Origin: JADJXV01 sp046328995
GTDB taxonomy: Bacteria; Bacteroidota; Ignavibacteria; Kapaibacteriales; UBA961
DNA length: 64,000 nt
Assembly: GCA_046328995.1 (NCBI GenBank)
Contig: JAXLVN010000003.1
Location: forward strand, 434,001 to 498,000
Reading direction: 5' to 3'
The stretch's first letter is position 1; each line of letters opens with the position of its first letter. A program made the translations under genes and the position numbers. The notes under the pieces were generated by a model, which made no database searches, had not been told where the DNA came from, and worked only from the letters and a program-made list of their open reading frames with translations. Shown here piece by piece: positions 52,465 to 60,939 of the stretch.

Positions 52465-53910
52465 TTATTCGAGTGGGAGATTTTTTGGGGGTAATTTGGT
52501 GGGACGCTCGTCGAGATTATACGCAAAAGCCGAAAATGCAAAGATGATGGCCAGCAAGAACATACCCTCACGTTGATCGAAAACACTACCGACAAAGTTA
52601 ATAACTCCAATACCGACAAGCCCTACCGATGAACTAATTGCAAAGAAAAGGCGGCGTCTGTCGTGAGATGTCCAGGCTATTCGCCAGTTACGGATTACAA
52701 TTGACAGTAAAATTCCAAAAAACAGTGCAGCCAAAGGAATACCCATCTTTTCAGCTGAGCCAAGATAATTGTTGTGAGCATAGCTACCGATGGTGGTGGT
52801 GCGGCTGATTGCATCATACCGGTTATGCGTCGTCTGCAAGCCACCGCCGCCTAGTGGATACTCTTCAATGCCTTTACGGAGTGACTCGTTTTCATAGATT
52901 CTACTCAGATACGAGGGATCGGTCGCAAATTGAGCCGATGATGTGAAGCGAGTGTTGATGATATTGAGAATGAGTGTGGCTTTGCTGTTGAAAAAGATAA
53001 AACCAATACTTCCTACACTGAAACTAACCAGCAATATACCGATAAGCAGTTGAATCCGAAGGGTCTTGCGTAGTAATAGAATCATCAGCAGTACGCCAAC
53101 TGCATATCCTACCCATGCTGCGCGAGCAAGGGATATCAGGAGTACCGTAAAACAAAAAAAATGAAAGACCAGCAAGAGAATTTTGGGGATTTTTTTGGAG
53201 GTAAAGAGCACTGCCAGCAACGATGCCAGACTGGCAACGGTAAATACGCTTGCACCATTTCGAACGCCGACATATAAAAGCTGTGATGCAAATTTAAAAT
53301 TTGAAAGGGCTGTTTTGTAGAGGTAAATAGCTGAAACACCTTGAATAATAAGAACAACAGTACAGACACCCAAGAGAATTGTTTGAGATTTTCTGTCCGC
53401 ACAGATTTCACGGAGAGGGAGATAATACAAGATAATCAGATGCAATTGCCAGGTCTTGAGCCAGAATAACAGCTCCACATCATTGGCGAGGGCAATCAAG
53501 CCGTTGATAGTCAAAAAGCCGAGAAAAATCATAAACATCAGATCAATCCAATGCGTTATGAGTTTTTTACGCTTCAAAATGACATGACTGAATATCCATG
53601 CAAAGAGCGACGCGTGATACGCCATCGCAAATAGAATAAGAGCACTCGACTCTTCGGTGATGGTTTTTGTATAGAAAAAATAGCTCGACAGCAGAACAGA
53701 ATACAGCCACACTTTAGGAGAAAGTATATAGACCGATAGAGCGAGAATTCCTGCAATGATGATCGCACTTGCTACTTCTCCCATGAGCATAAAAGTAGGG
53801 AAAATAAGCAGGGAAATGATTACAAATGCTGCACTTGCCGACCAGAAGGACAGAGTTTTGGAAGTCGTTTCGATGTGTTCATATACACGTGTCAGTAGGG
53901 TGGATTTCAT
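52465..53910 (-). CDS. O-antigen ligase-like (WaaL/Wzy family) membrane protein
   Basis: 481 residues with about 11-12 membrane helices and a large periplasmic loop (about 300-400) with GIEEYPLGGGGLQTTHNR and AHNNYLGSAEKMG, the H-N motif of the O-antigen ligase domain. It joins or polymerises polysaccharide at the periplasmic face. Its ATG overlaps the flippase stop by 4 bp, so the two form one unit. Confidence 0.86.
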   Translation of the reverse strand: MKSTLLTRVYEHIETTSKTLSFWSASAAFVIISLLIFPTFMLMGEVASAIIIAGILALSVYILSPKVWLYSVLLSSYFFYTKTITEESSALILFAMAYHASLFAWIFSHVILKRKKLITHWIDLMFMIFLGFLTINGLIALANDVELLFWLKTWQLHLIILYYLPLREICADRKSQTILLGVCTVVLIIQGVSAIYLYKTALSNFKFASQLLYVGVRNGASVFTVASLASLLAVLFTSKKIPKILLLVFHFFCFTVLLISLARAAWVGYAVGVLLMILLLRKTLRIQLLIGILLVSFSVGSIGFIFFNSKATLILNIINTRFTSSAQFATDPSYLSRIYENESLRKGIEEYPLGGGGLQTTHNRYDAISRTTTIGSYAHNNYLGSAEKMGIPLAALFFGILLSIVIRNWRIAWTSHDRRRLFFAISSSVGLVGIGVINFVGSVFDQREGMFLLAIIFAFSAFAYNLDERPTKLPPKNLPLE

Positions 53911-55211
53911 GATTCACTCTCCAAAATAAAGTGCTGCCGCGTGAGCACATAGGTCGCAATGAGTATTCCAATCTCAAGCAGTAAGATTGCAATTGCCATG
54001 CCTATATGAAGATACGTATAGGTCAGTACCAGCATGAGGATAATTCCCACAATACTTGCCGAGCTGTGAAGCGTAGAAAACAGCTTGAAATTTCCACTGA
54101 TAATAAAATAATGAACCCTGAAAATATTGAAATTTGCCACGGCTGCACCGGAGATGAGCAGGCGAAACGTACTGATAATTTCGGGATTGGATTTGCCGGA
54201 TATCAGGTGAATAATCCAGGGAGCCATCGTGAGACACCCAATGAGCATCACGGCCGTATAATAAGATGCGTAGCGCTGAAATGTCCGGAGCATTCCGACG
54301 GCATGTGCACGATTTACCGAATATAAATGATTAAGCCGGGGCAGCACTGCATTGAGCAGCGTCATGAGGGGAAAGACCTGAAAAATACCCGTCACACGCT
54401 GTGCGACAGAGTAGTAACCGGTAATTGTTTCGGAGGCGAACAAGCTAAAAATAAACACCCGCGCCTGAGTGTAGAGATTGATCGACACACCGGATACGAA
54501 CGTGTTCCACCCCTCGGCAAGCTGCAGTCTCATCTCATCCATCGTGGGCATACGAAAATACACTTCCAGCTTTCGCCGGGCAATCACAATACTCGATAGG
54601 CCAATGACAATCAGGCCGGTAGAATTGATAATCGGAACATAAATATAATCCGCTTCCTGCTGCACAAAGAGAAGCGTGAGACCCAAAACTATCGCTCGTG
54701 CCGTAATATTCAGCAGTGAAATGTAGCGCATTTTCTCGAGTCCCTGAAAGAGCCAGATAGGAAACAGCACATCGCCGATAATTGCTCCAAAACTCCATAA
54801 ATAAAGGGGCCTCTCCCGTTCAAACTTCGGGAAAGAATACGTGAGCCCAAGTACAATACAAAAAGTAAGTAGCATGAATATCGACTTTAGCACCATCACC
54901 GCACTATAGACCTCACCTACTTTGCTGCTGTCTGCCCGATGAATGGATATCTGCCGCGAGGAAGAGTACGAGAATCCATAATTGGTTAAGAGCAGAAATA
55001 TCCCGAGAAACGAAGATGCAGTTTCTGTAAGACCATATTTTTCAGTGCCTAATGTTCGTATGAGATAGGGAAGCAATATCAGTGGAAATACATAGCCCAG
55101 CACCTGTACTGTCGAGAGTGACAGGAAATTCTCCAAAATTTGCCGGGAATTTCGCCCCTGTAGCCGAGAGGTAATTTCCGATAGTTTATTCCAGCCGTTG
55201 GGCAATGCCAT
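53907..55211 (-). CDS. Polysaccharide flippase (Wzx-like, MOP family)
   Basis: 434 residues, about 12 helices. NFLSLSTVQVLGYVFPLILLPYLIRTLGTEKYGL near the start is typical of oligosaccharide flippases. Moves undecaprenyl-linked sugar units across the inner membrane. Overlaps the glycosyltransferase gene by 26 bp and the ligase gene by 4 bp, so co-translation is likely. Confidence 0.87.
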   Translation of the reverse strand: MALPNGWNKLSEITSRLQGRNSRQILENFLSLSTVQVLGYVFPLILLPYLIRTLGTEKYGLTETASSFLGIFLLLTNYGFSYSSSRQISIHRADSSKVGEVYSAVMVLKSIFMLLTFCIVLGLTYSFPKFERERPLYLWSFGAIIGDVLFPIWLFQGLEKMRYISLLNITARAIVLGLTLLFVQQEADYIYVPIINSTGLIVIGLSSIVIARRKLEVYFRMPTMDEMRLQLAEGWNTFVSGVSINLYTQARVFIFSLFASETITGYYSVAQRVTGIFQVFPLMTLLNAVLPRLNHLYSVNRAHAVGMLRTFQRYASYYTAVMLIGCLTMAPWIIHLISGKSNPEIISTFRLLISGAAVANFNIFRVHYFIISGNFKLFSTLHSSASIVGIILMLVLTYTYLHIGMAIAILLLEIGILIATYVLTRQHFILESES

Positions 55212-56040
55212 GCAAAAAACCTTTGAGTAAACTTTTTCGAGTGGCAGAATCGCCTGTGTTACGGAGTATTTTAAGAAAGTAGTACAGCGGCCTCACCAGC
55301 TTAACGGGGAATGTACCATATCTCATGTCAAGAAGGATGATGTTGCGGAGTTCGTAGTATGCCTTCCATGGAGGCGATGTTCGGGTGACATACGGAATCT
55401 TCCGCTCCATCCGAGCAGCAATGATAATCAACGCCCGATATCCTGCACGGTGAGCTCGGATAAAATAATCGGAGTCGTCGGCAAAGATAAAAAACCTCGC
55501 ATCGGGCAGACCGATTGATTCTATTACCGAGCGATGGAGTAGGGGTCCTTCAAAGGTCAGCCCTTCGGCATCAAGAGTTTTCGCGCCGAGAATTGATTGT
55601 GGAGTAATCATCTTTTTCCACAATGATTTGAATGGATTCGTAAAGTTAAATTCGAGCGTATCCTGCGGCAAGGCATCGCTGGCGGCCTCAAAACGAAATG
55701 GAGCGCGAATACGGGACGAAGGGGAGATACCGAGGAGCTGCTCAAGGCAGTCGGGCATGGGCACGACATCATCATCCATGCACCATATCCAGTCATAGCC
55801 GTGCTCGAATCCATAGCCGATACCTCTGGCGAATCCGCCGGCGCCCCCGCAATTCGGCTGCGTGATGACGGTGAGGTCCGTCTGCTGTTCGAGCCAGGCA
55901 AGAGTCCCATCCGTGCTTGAATTATTGATAATAATAATCTCATCGAGTTTTCGCGATTGCCCGCGAAGCCCTGCGATCGTCTCTTTCAGTAAGTCGAGTC
56001 GATTGTACGTGACGACCATAGCCGCGATTGTTTCAGTCAC
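55186..56040 (-). CDS. Glycosyltransferase family 2 (rhamnosyl-like)
   Basis: 284 residues, GT-A fold: AMVVTYNRLDLLKETIAGLRGQSRKLDEIIIINNSSTDGTL, GAGGFARGIGYG and WCMDDDVVP, the DxD metal motif. The GGAGGFARG loop is typical of the GlfT/rhamnosyltransferase-like group. Adds a sugar to the growing unit in the cytoplasm. It precedes the flippase by a 26-bp overlap. Confidence 0.9.
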   Translation of the reverse strand: MTETIAAMVVTYNRLDLLKETIAGLRGQSRKLDEIIIINNSSTDGTLAWLEQQTDLTVITQPNCGGAGGFARGIGYGFEHGYDWIWCMDDDVVPMPDCLEQLLGISPSSRIRAPFRFEAASDALPQDTLEFNFTNPFKSLWKKMITPQSILGAKTLDAEGLTFEGPLLHRSVIESIGLPDARFFIFADDSDYFIRAHRAGYRALIIIAARMERKIPYVTRTSPPWKAYYELRNIILLDMRYGTFPVKLVRPLYYFLKILRNTGDSATRKSLLKGFLHGIAQRLE

Positions 56041-56052
56041 AAGCAGCGCCTT

Positions 56053-56829
56053 TTATTCTTTGGTAAAATGAAACAGTCCGCACGCGTAATTCGATGCTGC
56101 TAATACTGATTGCTCCATTGTCGGGAAATAATGATTCTCATCGTCAATTCCCGAGAGCCGCACTAGCTTGAGGTCCGAGAAATACTCGAGTATCGTTTCG
56201 GGGGCATGAATTCGATGGGCATTGTAACAGAGTCGGGGCTTGCCGACCGGTAACGAAAAATACAGATTACCACCCTTGGCAAGGACACGGGCGAGCTCTT
56301 TACAAGCTTTCTTGGTACCCTCGGGGTCGAGTGGGTCACCGTAGCGTCCGAGTCCAATGTGTTCTGCCACGTGCAGGCAGGAGAGGGAAGGAACAGAATT
56401 ATCCTCAAACGGCATGGCAAGAATGCTCCCCGCCCGGGAGTCGAAATTCGTTAAATCAGCTAGCAATGGTCTGATATCTATGAATGTTACGTGCGTTACA
56501 GACGTGAGCATTCCGACATAGTCGATCCGTGAAGCCACATCGACATGCCAGGGAGTTTTCGAATCGACCACATTCCGAAACGCCCATATATCCTGATAAA
56601 AGTAATGCCGTAGAAACGGCGTCGTGGACGTCTTGTCATGAATATTCGGATACGAATCGATGAATCGCGTTTTTTCAGCGCCGGGCATGCGTTTGTAGCG
56701 CAGCCAGTCGCCGATAAAACCCACCATATTCGGTAGTGCCCGCACGAGCTTGACGGGATCGACAAACGCGCTGATCCAGCGATAGCACAGGTAAGCGAAA
56801 TTTTTTAAGGGGTTGTTGAATCGAACCAT
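56053..56829 (-). CDS. DUF268 methyltransferase-like protein
   Basis: 258 residues with HVDVASRIDYVGMLTSVTHVTFIDIRPL, AMPFEDNSVPSLSCLHVAEHIGLGRYGDPLDP and GGNLYFSLPVGKPRLCYNAHRIH, the DUF268 signature. Probably a SAM-dependent methyltransferase acting on a sugar or polysaccharide tip. 12 bp separate it from the glycosyltransferase gene, so it starts the four-gene unit. The 233 bp upstream of it (56830-57062) hold no gene. Confidence 0.8.
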   Translation of the reverse strand: MVRFNNPLKNFAYLCYRWISAFVDPVKLVRALPNMVGFIGDWLRYKRMPGAEKTRFIDSYPNIHDKTSTTPFLRHYFYQDIWAFRNVVDSKTPWHVDVASRIDYVGMLTSVTHVTFIDIRPLLADLTNFDSRAGSILAMPFEDNSVPSLSCLHVAEHIGLGRYGDPLDPEGTKKACKELARVLAKGGNLYFSLPVGKPRLCYNAHRIHAPETILEYFSDLKLVRLSGIDDENHYFPTMEQSVLAASNYACGLFHFTKE

Positions 56830-57062
56830 ACGTTACGTCTTGAGTAATAAATTAAACCTTCTGTTGCCACAAATGAGCTTCGAATGACTGAATTGACGTG
56901 TATAATTTAAGGAATAAGATTGAATCTCCACGTACCGATTCATCATTATTTCCGACTATTGAAGTTTGGCCCTTCATACATGATACCATAGTTTTAATCA
57001 TGACGAAGATAGTTGCTTGGAGCAAATTACTGACATACATCACGCGTTGATACAACAAATCA

Positions 57063-59360
57063 TCAACGAATAACAGAGAATTTTGCAGTCTTTACTCCAT
57101 TGGGAGTATAGGCGTTACAGTAATACATACCGGAAGCATACTCATTGGCATAGAACGAAAAAACAGTGTACTTTCCGGCAGAAAATTCCTGCCCCGGCAG
57201 CTCAAAGACCTTTTCTCCGCTCGTGGTTACAATCTCGAATCGAATTATACCGGTCTCGGGCACTTCAATCGATATTGAACTCATTTCTTCAACAACATTC
57301 GGTTGAATAGAAATCATATAGTCAGAAACGAGAGTTCTCGTCGTGTCTATCAAGTCGGGAGTACCCAAGCCGAGCTCAATAAGGGTAAAAGAATGAGGAG
57401 GCAGATGAATTTTCCCGTTAAACGGCTGCGAGCGTGACAGCGGAATAATTTTATCGGGGTTGTCAGGAGTATTGGCGTCCACCACATCGTCGCTGTAGAT
57501 TTGCGATATGAGCGCATTCCGCTGTACATACGGAAAGGGAAACCGTATATCGACTTCCATGGAATCCGTCGGATGAGAGTTTACCAGGGTATAGACAATC
57601 GTGTCTTCAGAATAAGATGCATGGGCATTCAGCCATGGTACATTAGTCCAAAAATCATAATTGTAGGTAGAAGACTCAACATCAATTTTAAGAGAATTTT
57701 TCCGGGAATAGTCATTAAACATCCGTAAGACATGATACGATGGGTCACCATAAATAACTCGTTCACCGGTGGATGAATTGCCACTTTGAATCACACCGAA
57801 ATACACGGTTTTATTCACAAGTGATATCGTTGAAGCATGATGAAGCAGTACATTAAACATCATCGCATTCCAGATGCCGGCCTGGAGACTGTAGAGTTGT
57901 TCACGGCGCTGTGTTTCGTTGGTTTGGTATAATAACTGCAGCCATTCTGTAAGGGCGATTTTGGTGTTTTTTCTCAGACCGCTTTCGTGGAGAGTTTTTT
58001 CGAGGTAATTAAACCAATAATCGACAAAATAGGGGTTGAACATTTGCATCCGATAGATGCTGTCTTTTGAATAATTATAGGCAAGTTCATTCCCCATCAC
58101 ATAATGCACACTGAAGAGATCGATATGTTCAGCGGCTATTTTTATAATGGTGTCATTCCATTCTTTACCCCACATGTCACCGTTAATCATAATTTGAATG
58201 GTACTATCGACTTTCTTCATAGCTCTACAGAAGTCTATATATCTATTGGCATAATTAACGGCTGTCGTATGACCGATTTCCCAGGCACCGTACTGTTCGT
58301 TGCCTATTTCCCAGAATTTTACGTTATAGGGTAAAGCATGACCATTTTTTGCTCGTAATGCTCCATATTTTGTGGTGGAATCTCCGTTACAGTATTCTAC
58401 CCAATTGGCTGCGTCTTCCGGGGTACCATTCCCAAAACCTACGGTAAGCTGAGGTTCTGCACCGATTTCTTTACAAAAATCCATATACTCATCAGTACCG
58501 AAATCAATTCTCTGATAGGCACCGATCCAGTCAATATTCGGTGACGGCCGCTGATCAATATCGCCTATTGAATATTCCCAAAATCCGACCGGTTGGTCTG
58601 AAAAGCATCCACCCATAAAACGGATAACGGATGGTTTCCACGTGTTATACAAATTGAATTGCTCGCGCCGGATGCCATGAAAATTGTCTTGTGCCATCAC
58701 CGACGCTTCGTCCACCTCCAGTACGCCCACAGTATCGATGTAGATGACAAATTGACATTGGAATACATTTTTAATTGGTGGGAATCGCATCGTTAGTTTC
58801 TGCCATGAATTGGTACATGTACCAAGGACTGCAGATGTGTATATTTCTTTGCCGTCAAGACTTACCAGCGCTGTGTATATGTTGCCCTTAAAACTGTCAC
58901 TTCTGCAATAAACATAACATTCCGTACCGATGATGCTCGGTAATTGAATCTGTTGGGCAATGCCAAAGTTTTGTTCGGTGGTATTCTCAATTCGCTGGTA
59001 GTACGTTCCATGTACATTGTATCCGCCATCAAGCAACGTACATTTCCCTGAATCATTCCGGGATTCCGGCCATTGTTTCCAATGCTTGGAGAGACCATCT
59101 CCCTGATTGTCGGGCATATCAAATCCACGATTCAGGAGTTCCTGCGCCGATAATGAATTCTGTCCATTGATCACATCGTCGATATACTCTAAGAATCCAC
59201 CATGCATTTCAGGTGAAATTGGAGTGAGGTTAGCACGGGTGGTGTCGCTGGTTCTAATCGTCGCGTGTAAATTCTGACCATGAAGCGAGGAATACTCCAG
59301 CATAGGCGCAGACAGAAGTACCAAGAACCTAAGGAGTGAATAAGTGTAAAATTTTACCAT
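57063..59360 (-). CDS. Secreted GH51 alpha-L-arabinofuranosidase with T9SS sorting domain
   Basis: 765 residues. Signal peptide (about 1-28), a carbohydrate-binding-like insert (about 95-225), GH51 catalytic barrel with FWEIGNEQYG (acid/base Glu355) and KIALTEWLQL (nucleophile Glu472), a beta C-terminal domain (about 555-665), and a T9SS sorting domain (about 680-765, GIIRFEIVTTSGEKVFELPG ... GMYYCNAYTPNGVKTAKFSV). Removes arabinofuranosyl branches from plant-type polysaccharides outside the cell. No other glycan-degradation genes surround it; it lies next to a polysaccharide-assembly group. Confidence 0.88.
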   Translation of the reverse strand: MVKFYTYSLLRFLVLLSAPMLEYSSLHGQNLHATIRTSDTTRANLTPISPEMHGGFLEYIDDVINGQNSLSAQELLNRGFDMPDNQGDGLSKHWKQWPESRNDSGKCTLLDGGYNVHGTYYQRIENTTEQNFGIAQQIQLPSIIGTECYVYCRSDSFKGNIYTALVSLDGKEIYTSAVLGTCTNSWQKLTMRFPPIKNVFQCQFVIYIDTVGVLEVDEASVMAQDNFHGIRREQFNLYNTWKPSVIRFMGGCFSDQPVGFWEYSIGDIDQRPSPNIDWIGAYQRIDFGTDEYMDFCKEIGAEPQLTVGFGNGTPEDAANWVEYCNGDSTTKYGALRAKNGHALPYNVKFWEIGNEQYGAWEIGHTTAVNYANRYIDFCRAMKKVDSTIQIMINGDMWGKEWNDTIIKIAAEHIDLFSVHYVMGNELAYNYSKDSIYRMQMFNPYFVDYWFNYLEKTLHESGLRKNTKIALTEWLQLLYQTNETQRREQLYSLQAGIWNAMMFNVLLHHASTISLVNKTVYFGVIQSGNSSTGERVIYGDPSYHVLRMFNDYSRKNSLKIDVESSTYNYDFWTNVPWLNAHASYSEDTIVYTLVNSHPTDSMEVDIRFPFPYVQRNALISQIYSDDVVDANTPDNPDKIIPLSRSQPFNGKIHLPPHSFTLIELGLGTPDLIDTTRTLVSDYMISIQPNVVEEMSSISIEVPETGIIRFEIVTTSGEKVFELPGQEFSAGKYTVFSFYANEYASGMYYCNAYTPNGVKTAKFSVIR

Positions 59361-59447
59361 GTTAAAATCTTATATCTGGTAGTAAATAATAATAGGTAAG
59401 GATGAAATTTACTCGATAATCAATGAAAAAACGTGATTTACAGACAA

Positions 59448-60140
59448 TTACACGTCTGCTCTCTCCCGCGCCCACCGCGTAATTATCTCGGCCTGCTCTT
59501 CCGGCAAAAGCGAGGATGTATCCAACAGCCGGGCATCCGACGCCTGCCGGAGCGGTGAAATCTCCCGATTGCTGTCATAGCGGTCGCGTTCTTCAATTTC
59601 TATGGCAATTATTTCTGCCGAAGTATCAATTCCTTTTCGCTGCAATTCACTTGCTCGTCGCTTGGCACGTTCGTCAATCGACGCAGTCATGAATACTTTG
59701 AGCTCTGCCTGAGGAAAAACAACCGTACCAATATCCCGGCCATCCATCACCACACCACCGCGAATACCAATTGCACGCTGTGCTGCTACCATCGCATCAC
59801 GGACTGCTGCCGATGCACTCACGCGGCTTACATGCTGCGTCACCTCCGGCAGTCGAATTTCGGCACTCACATCTTGTCCGTCAAGCAGTGTGCGCTGCCC
59901 GGTCGGACTTTGTTCAAGCGTAACACTTATTGTACCCACAAGGGCTGCTAATTCATTGTCATCAAGAGAGATACCCTTGCGAACCGCCGCGAGGGTCACT
60001 GCGCGGTACATAGCGCCGGTATCGATATAGATATAGCCCAACTTCTCGGCGACCATGCGTGCCGTGGTCGATTTGCCGGAACCGGCAGGACCGTCTAAAG
60101 CGATGATTATTCCCACGTGTGATTCGGTTGTTGATGTCAC
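59448..60140 (-). CDS. cmk: Cytidylate kinase
   Basis: 230 residues. P-loop GPAGSGKSTTARMVAEKLGY, DTGAMYRAVT, VVMDGRDIGTVVFPQAELKVFMTAS and the RxxxD-type LID. Phosphorylates CMP and dCMP. Its ATG overlaps the HAD-gene stop by 4 bp, so they are one unit. Confidence 0.95.
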   Translation of the reverse strand: MTSTTESHVGIIIALDGPAGSGKSTTARMVAEKLGYIYIDTGAMYRAVTLAAVRKGISLDDNELAALVGTISVTLEQSPTGQRTLLDGQDVSAEIRLPEVTQHVSRVSASAAVRDAMVAAQRAIGIRGGVVMDGRDIGTVVFPQAELKVFMTASIDERAKRRASELQRKGIDTSAEIIAIEIEERDRYDSNREISPLRQASDARLLDTSSLLPEEQAEIITRWARERADV

Positions 60141-60841
60141 TGTACTAAACTATTAATCATTGAAATTGTCTGTGCCCGGTCGCTGAAGTCGGCTACCACC
60201 GCATCGGCACCCAATGCTCGGAGTTCATCTGCCGAATACCGTCCGGTCGCCACGGCAAGTATTGGAATTCCATTGGCTTGAGCACAAGCCACATCGCCCG
60301 GGGCATCGCCGATGACGAGTGTATTTCTGGCAGTAAATTCAGTATTGGCATACGCTGCATGGGCTCGCTCAATCGCAAGAGGAGGGAGCATTCGTCGGTC
60401 ATGATGATCACATCCGAATGCGCCTATCGGGAAATACTGCCCGAGACCAATCGGAGCAAGCTTGAAATACGCGCATTCCCGGTTGTTTCCGGTAAGCAGT
60501 GCAAGTGCCAGGGAATCATCGTCGTGGCAGTATTCGATGAGCTCCCGCGCGCCTGAGAGTGCCGATACGGTGAGAGTGGTGCTGTGTACCGGGGTGATTT
60601 CGCGGAGTCCGGCGAGGAATTTCTCGGTAACAGAATCGAGTGCGGAGGTTGATAATCCAAGGTTTGCGACGATTTCGGCAATTATCTGCCGGTCGGTCTT
60701 TCCGGAGAGCAGCGGGACAGCCGTTTCGGGGATTTCATAGCCAAATGCCTGCAGTGCTGCATGACGCATTATCGCTCGCTGAGCGCTGCGTTTCATGGTA
60801 ATAAGCGTCGAATCAATATCAAAGAGCAGGAGTTTTTTCAC
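60137..60841 (-). CDS. HAD-superfamily phosphatase (phosphoglycolate-phosphatase-like)
   Basis: 234 residues. Motif I LLFDIDSTLI (the second Asp position keeps D, the usual DxDGT is DIDST), motif II LLTGN, and motif IV VIGDAPGDVACAQANG. The C1-type cap domain lies between residues about 15 and 95. Probably a small-molecule phosphatase; substrate unknown. Divergent from the GT2 fusion gene. Confidence 0.88.
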   Translation of the reverse strand: MKKLLLFDIDSTLITMKRSAQRAIMRHAALQAFGYEIPETAVPLLSGKTDRQIIAEIVANLGLSTSALDSVTEKFLAGLREITPVHSTTLTVSALSGARELIEYCHDDDSLALALLTGNNRECAYFKLAPIGLGQYFPIGAFGCDHHDRRMLPPLAIERAHAAYANTEFTARNTLVIGDAPGDVACAQANGIPILAVATGRYSADELRALGADAVVADFSDRAQTISMINSLVQ

Positions 60842-60872
60842 GGATAGAAAGCCGCAGAATCGGCTGAATATG

Positions 60873-60903
60873 TTGGCGGTTCGGGTATAATACGGTAAAT
60901 TTG
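60873..60903 (+). promoter_or_regulatory. Promoter of the GT2-phosphoglycosyltransferase fusion gene
   Basis: TTG at 60873-60875, 20-bp spacer and a perfect -7 box TAAATTTG at 60896-60903. The ATG is at 60940, about 30 bp after the likely start point. This also argues against the in-frame TTG codon at 60901 as a start. Confidence 0.6.
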
Positions 60904-60939
60904 CCGCCGCCGATAAGCATTACGAATTACCAAAAAACT

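Noticed and set aside
60901..60939. TTG start of the GT2 fusion gene
   Set aside because: It overlaps the -7 box TAAATTTG and lies before the likely transcription start.
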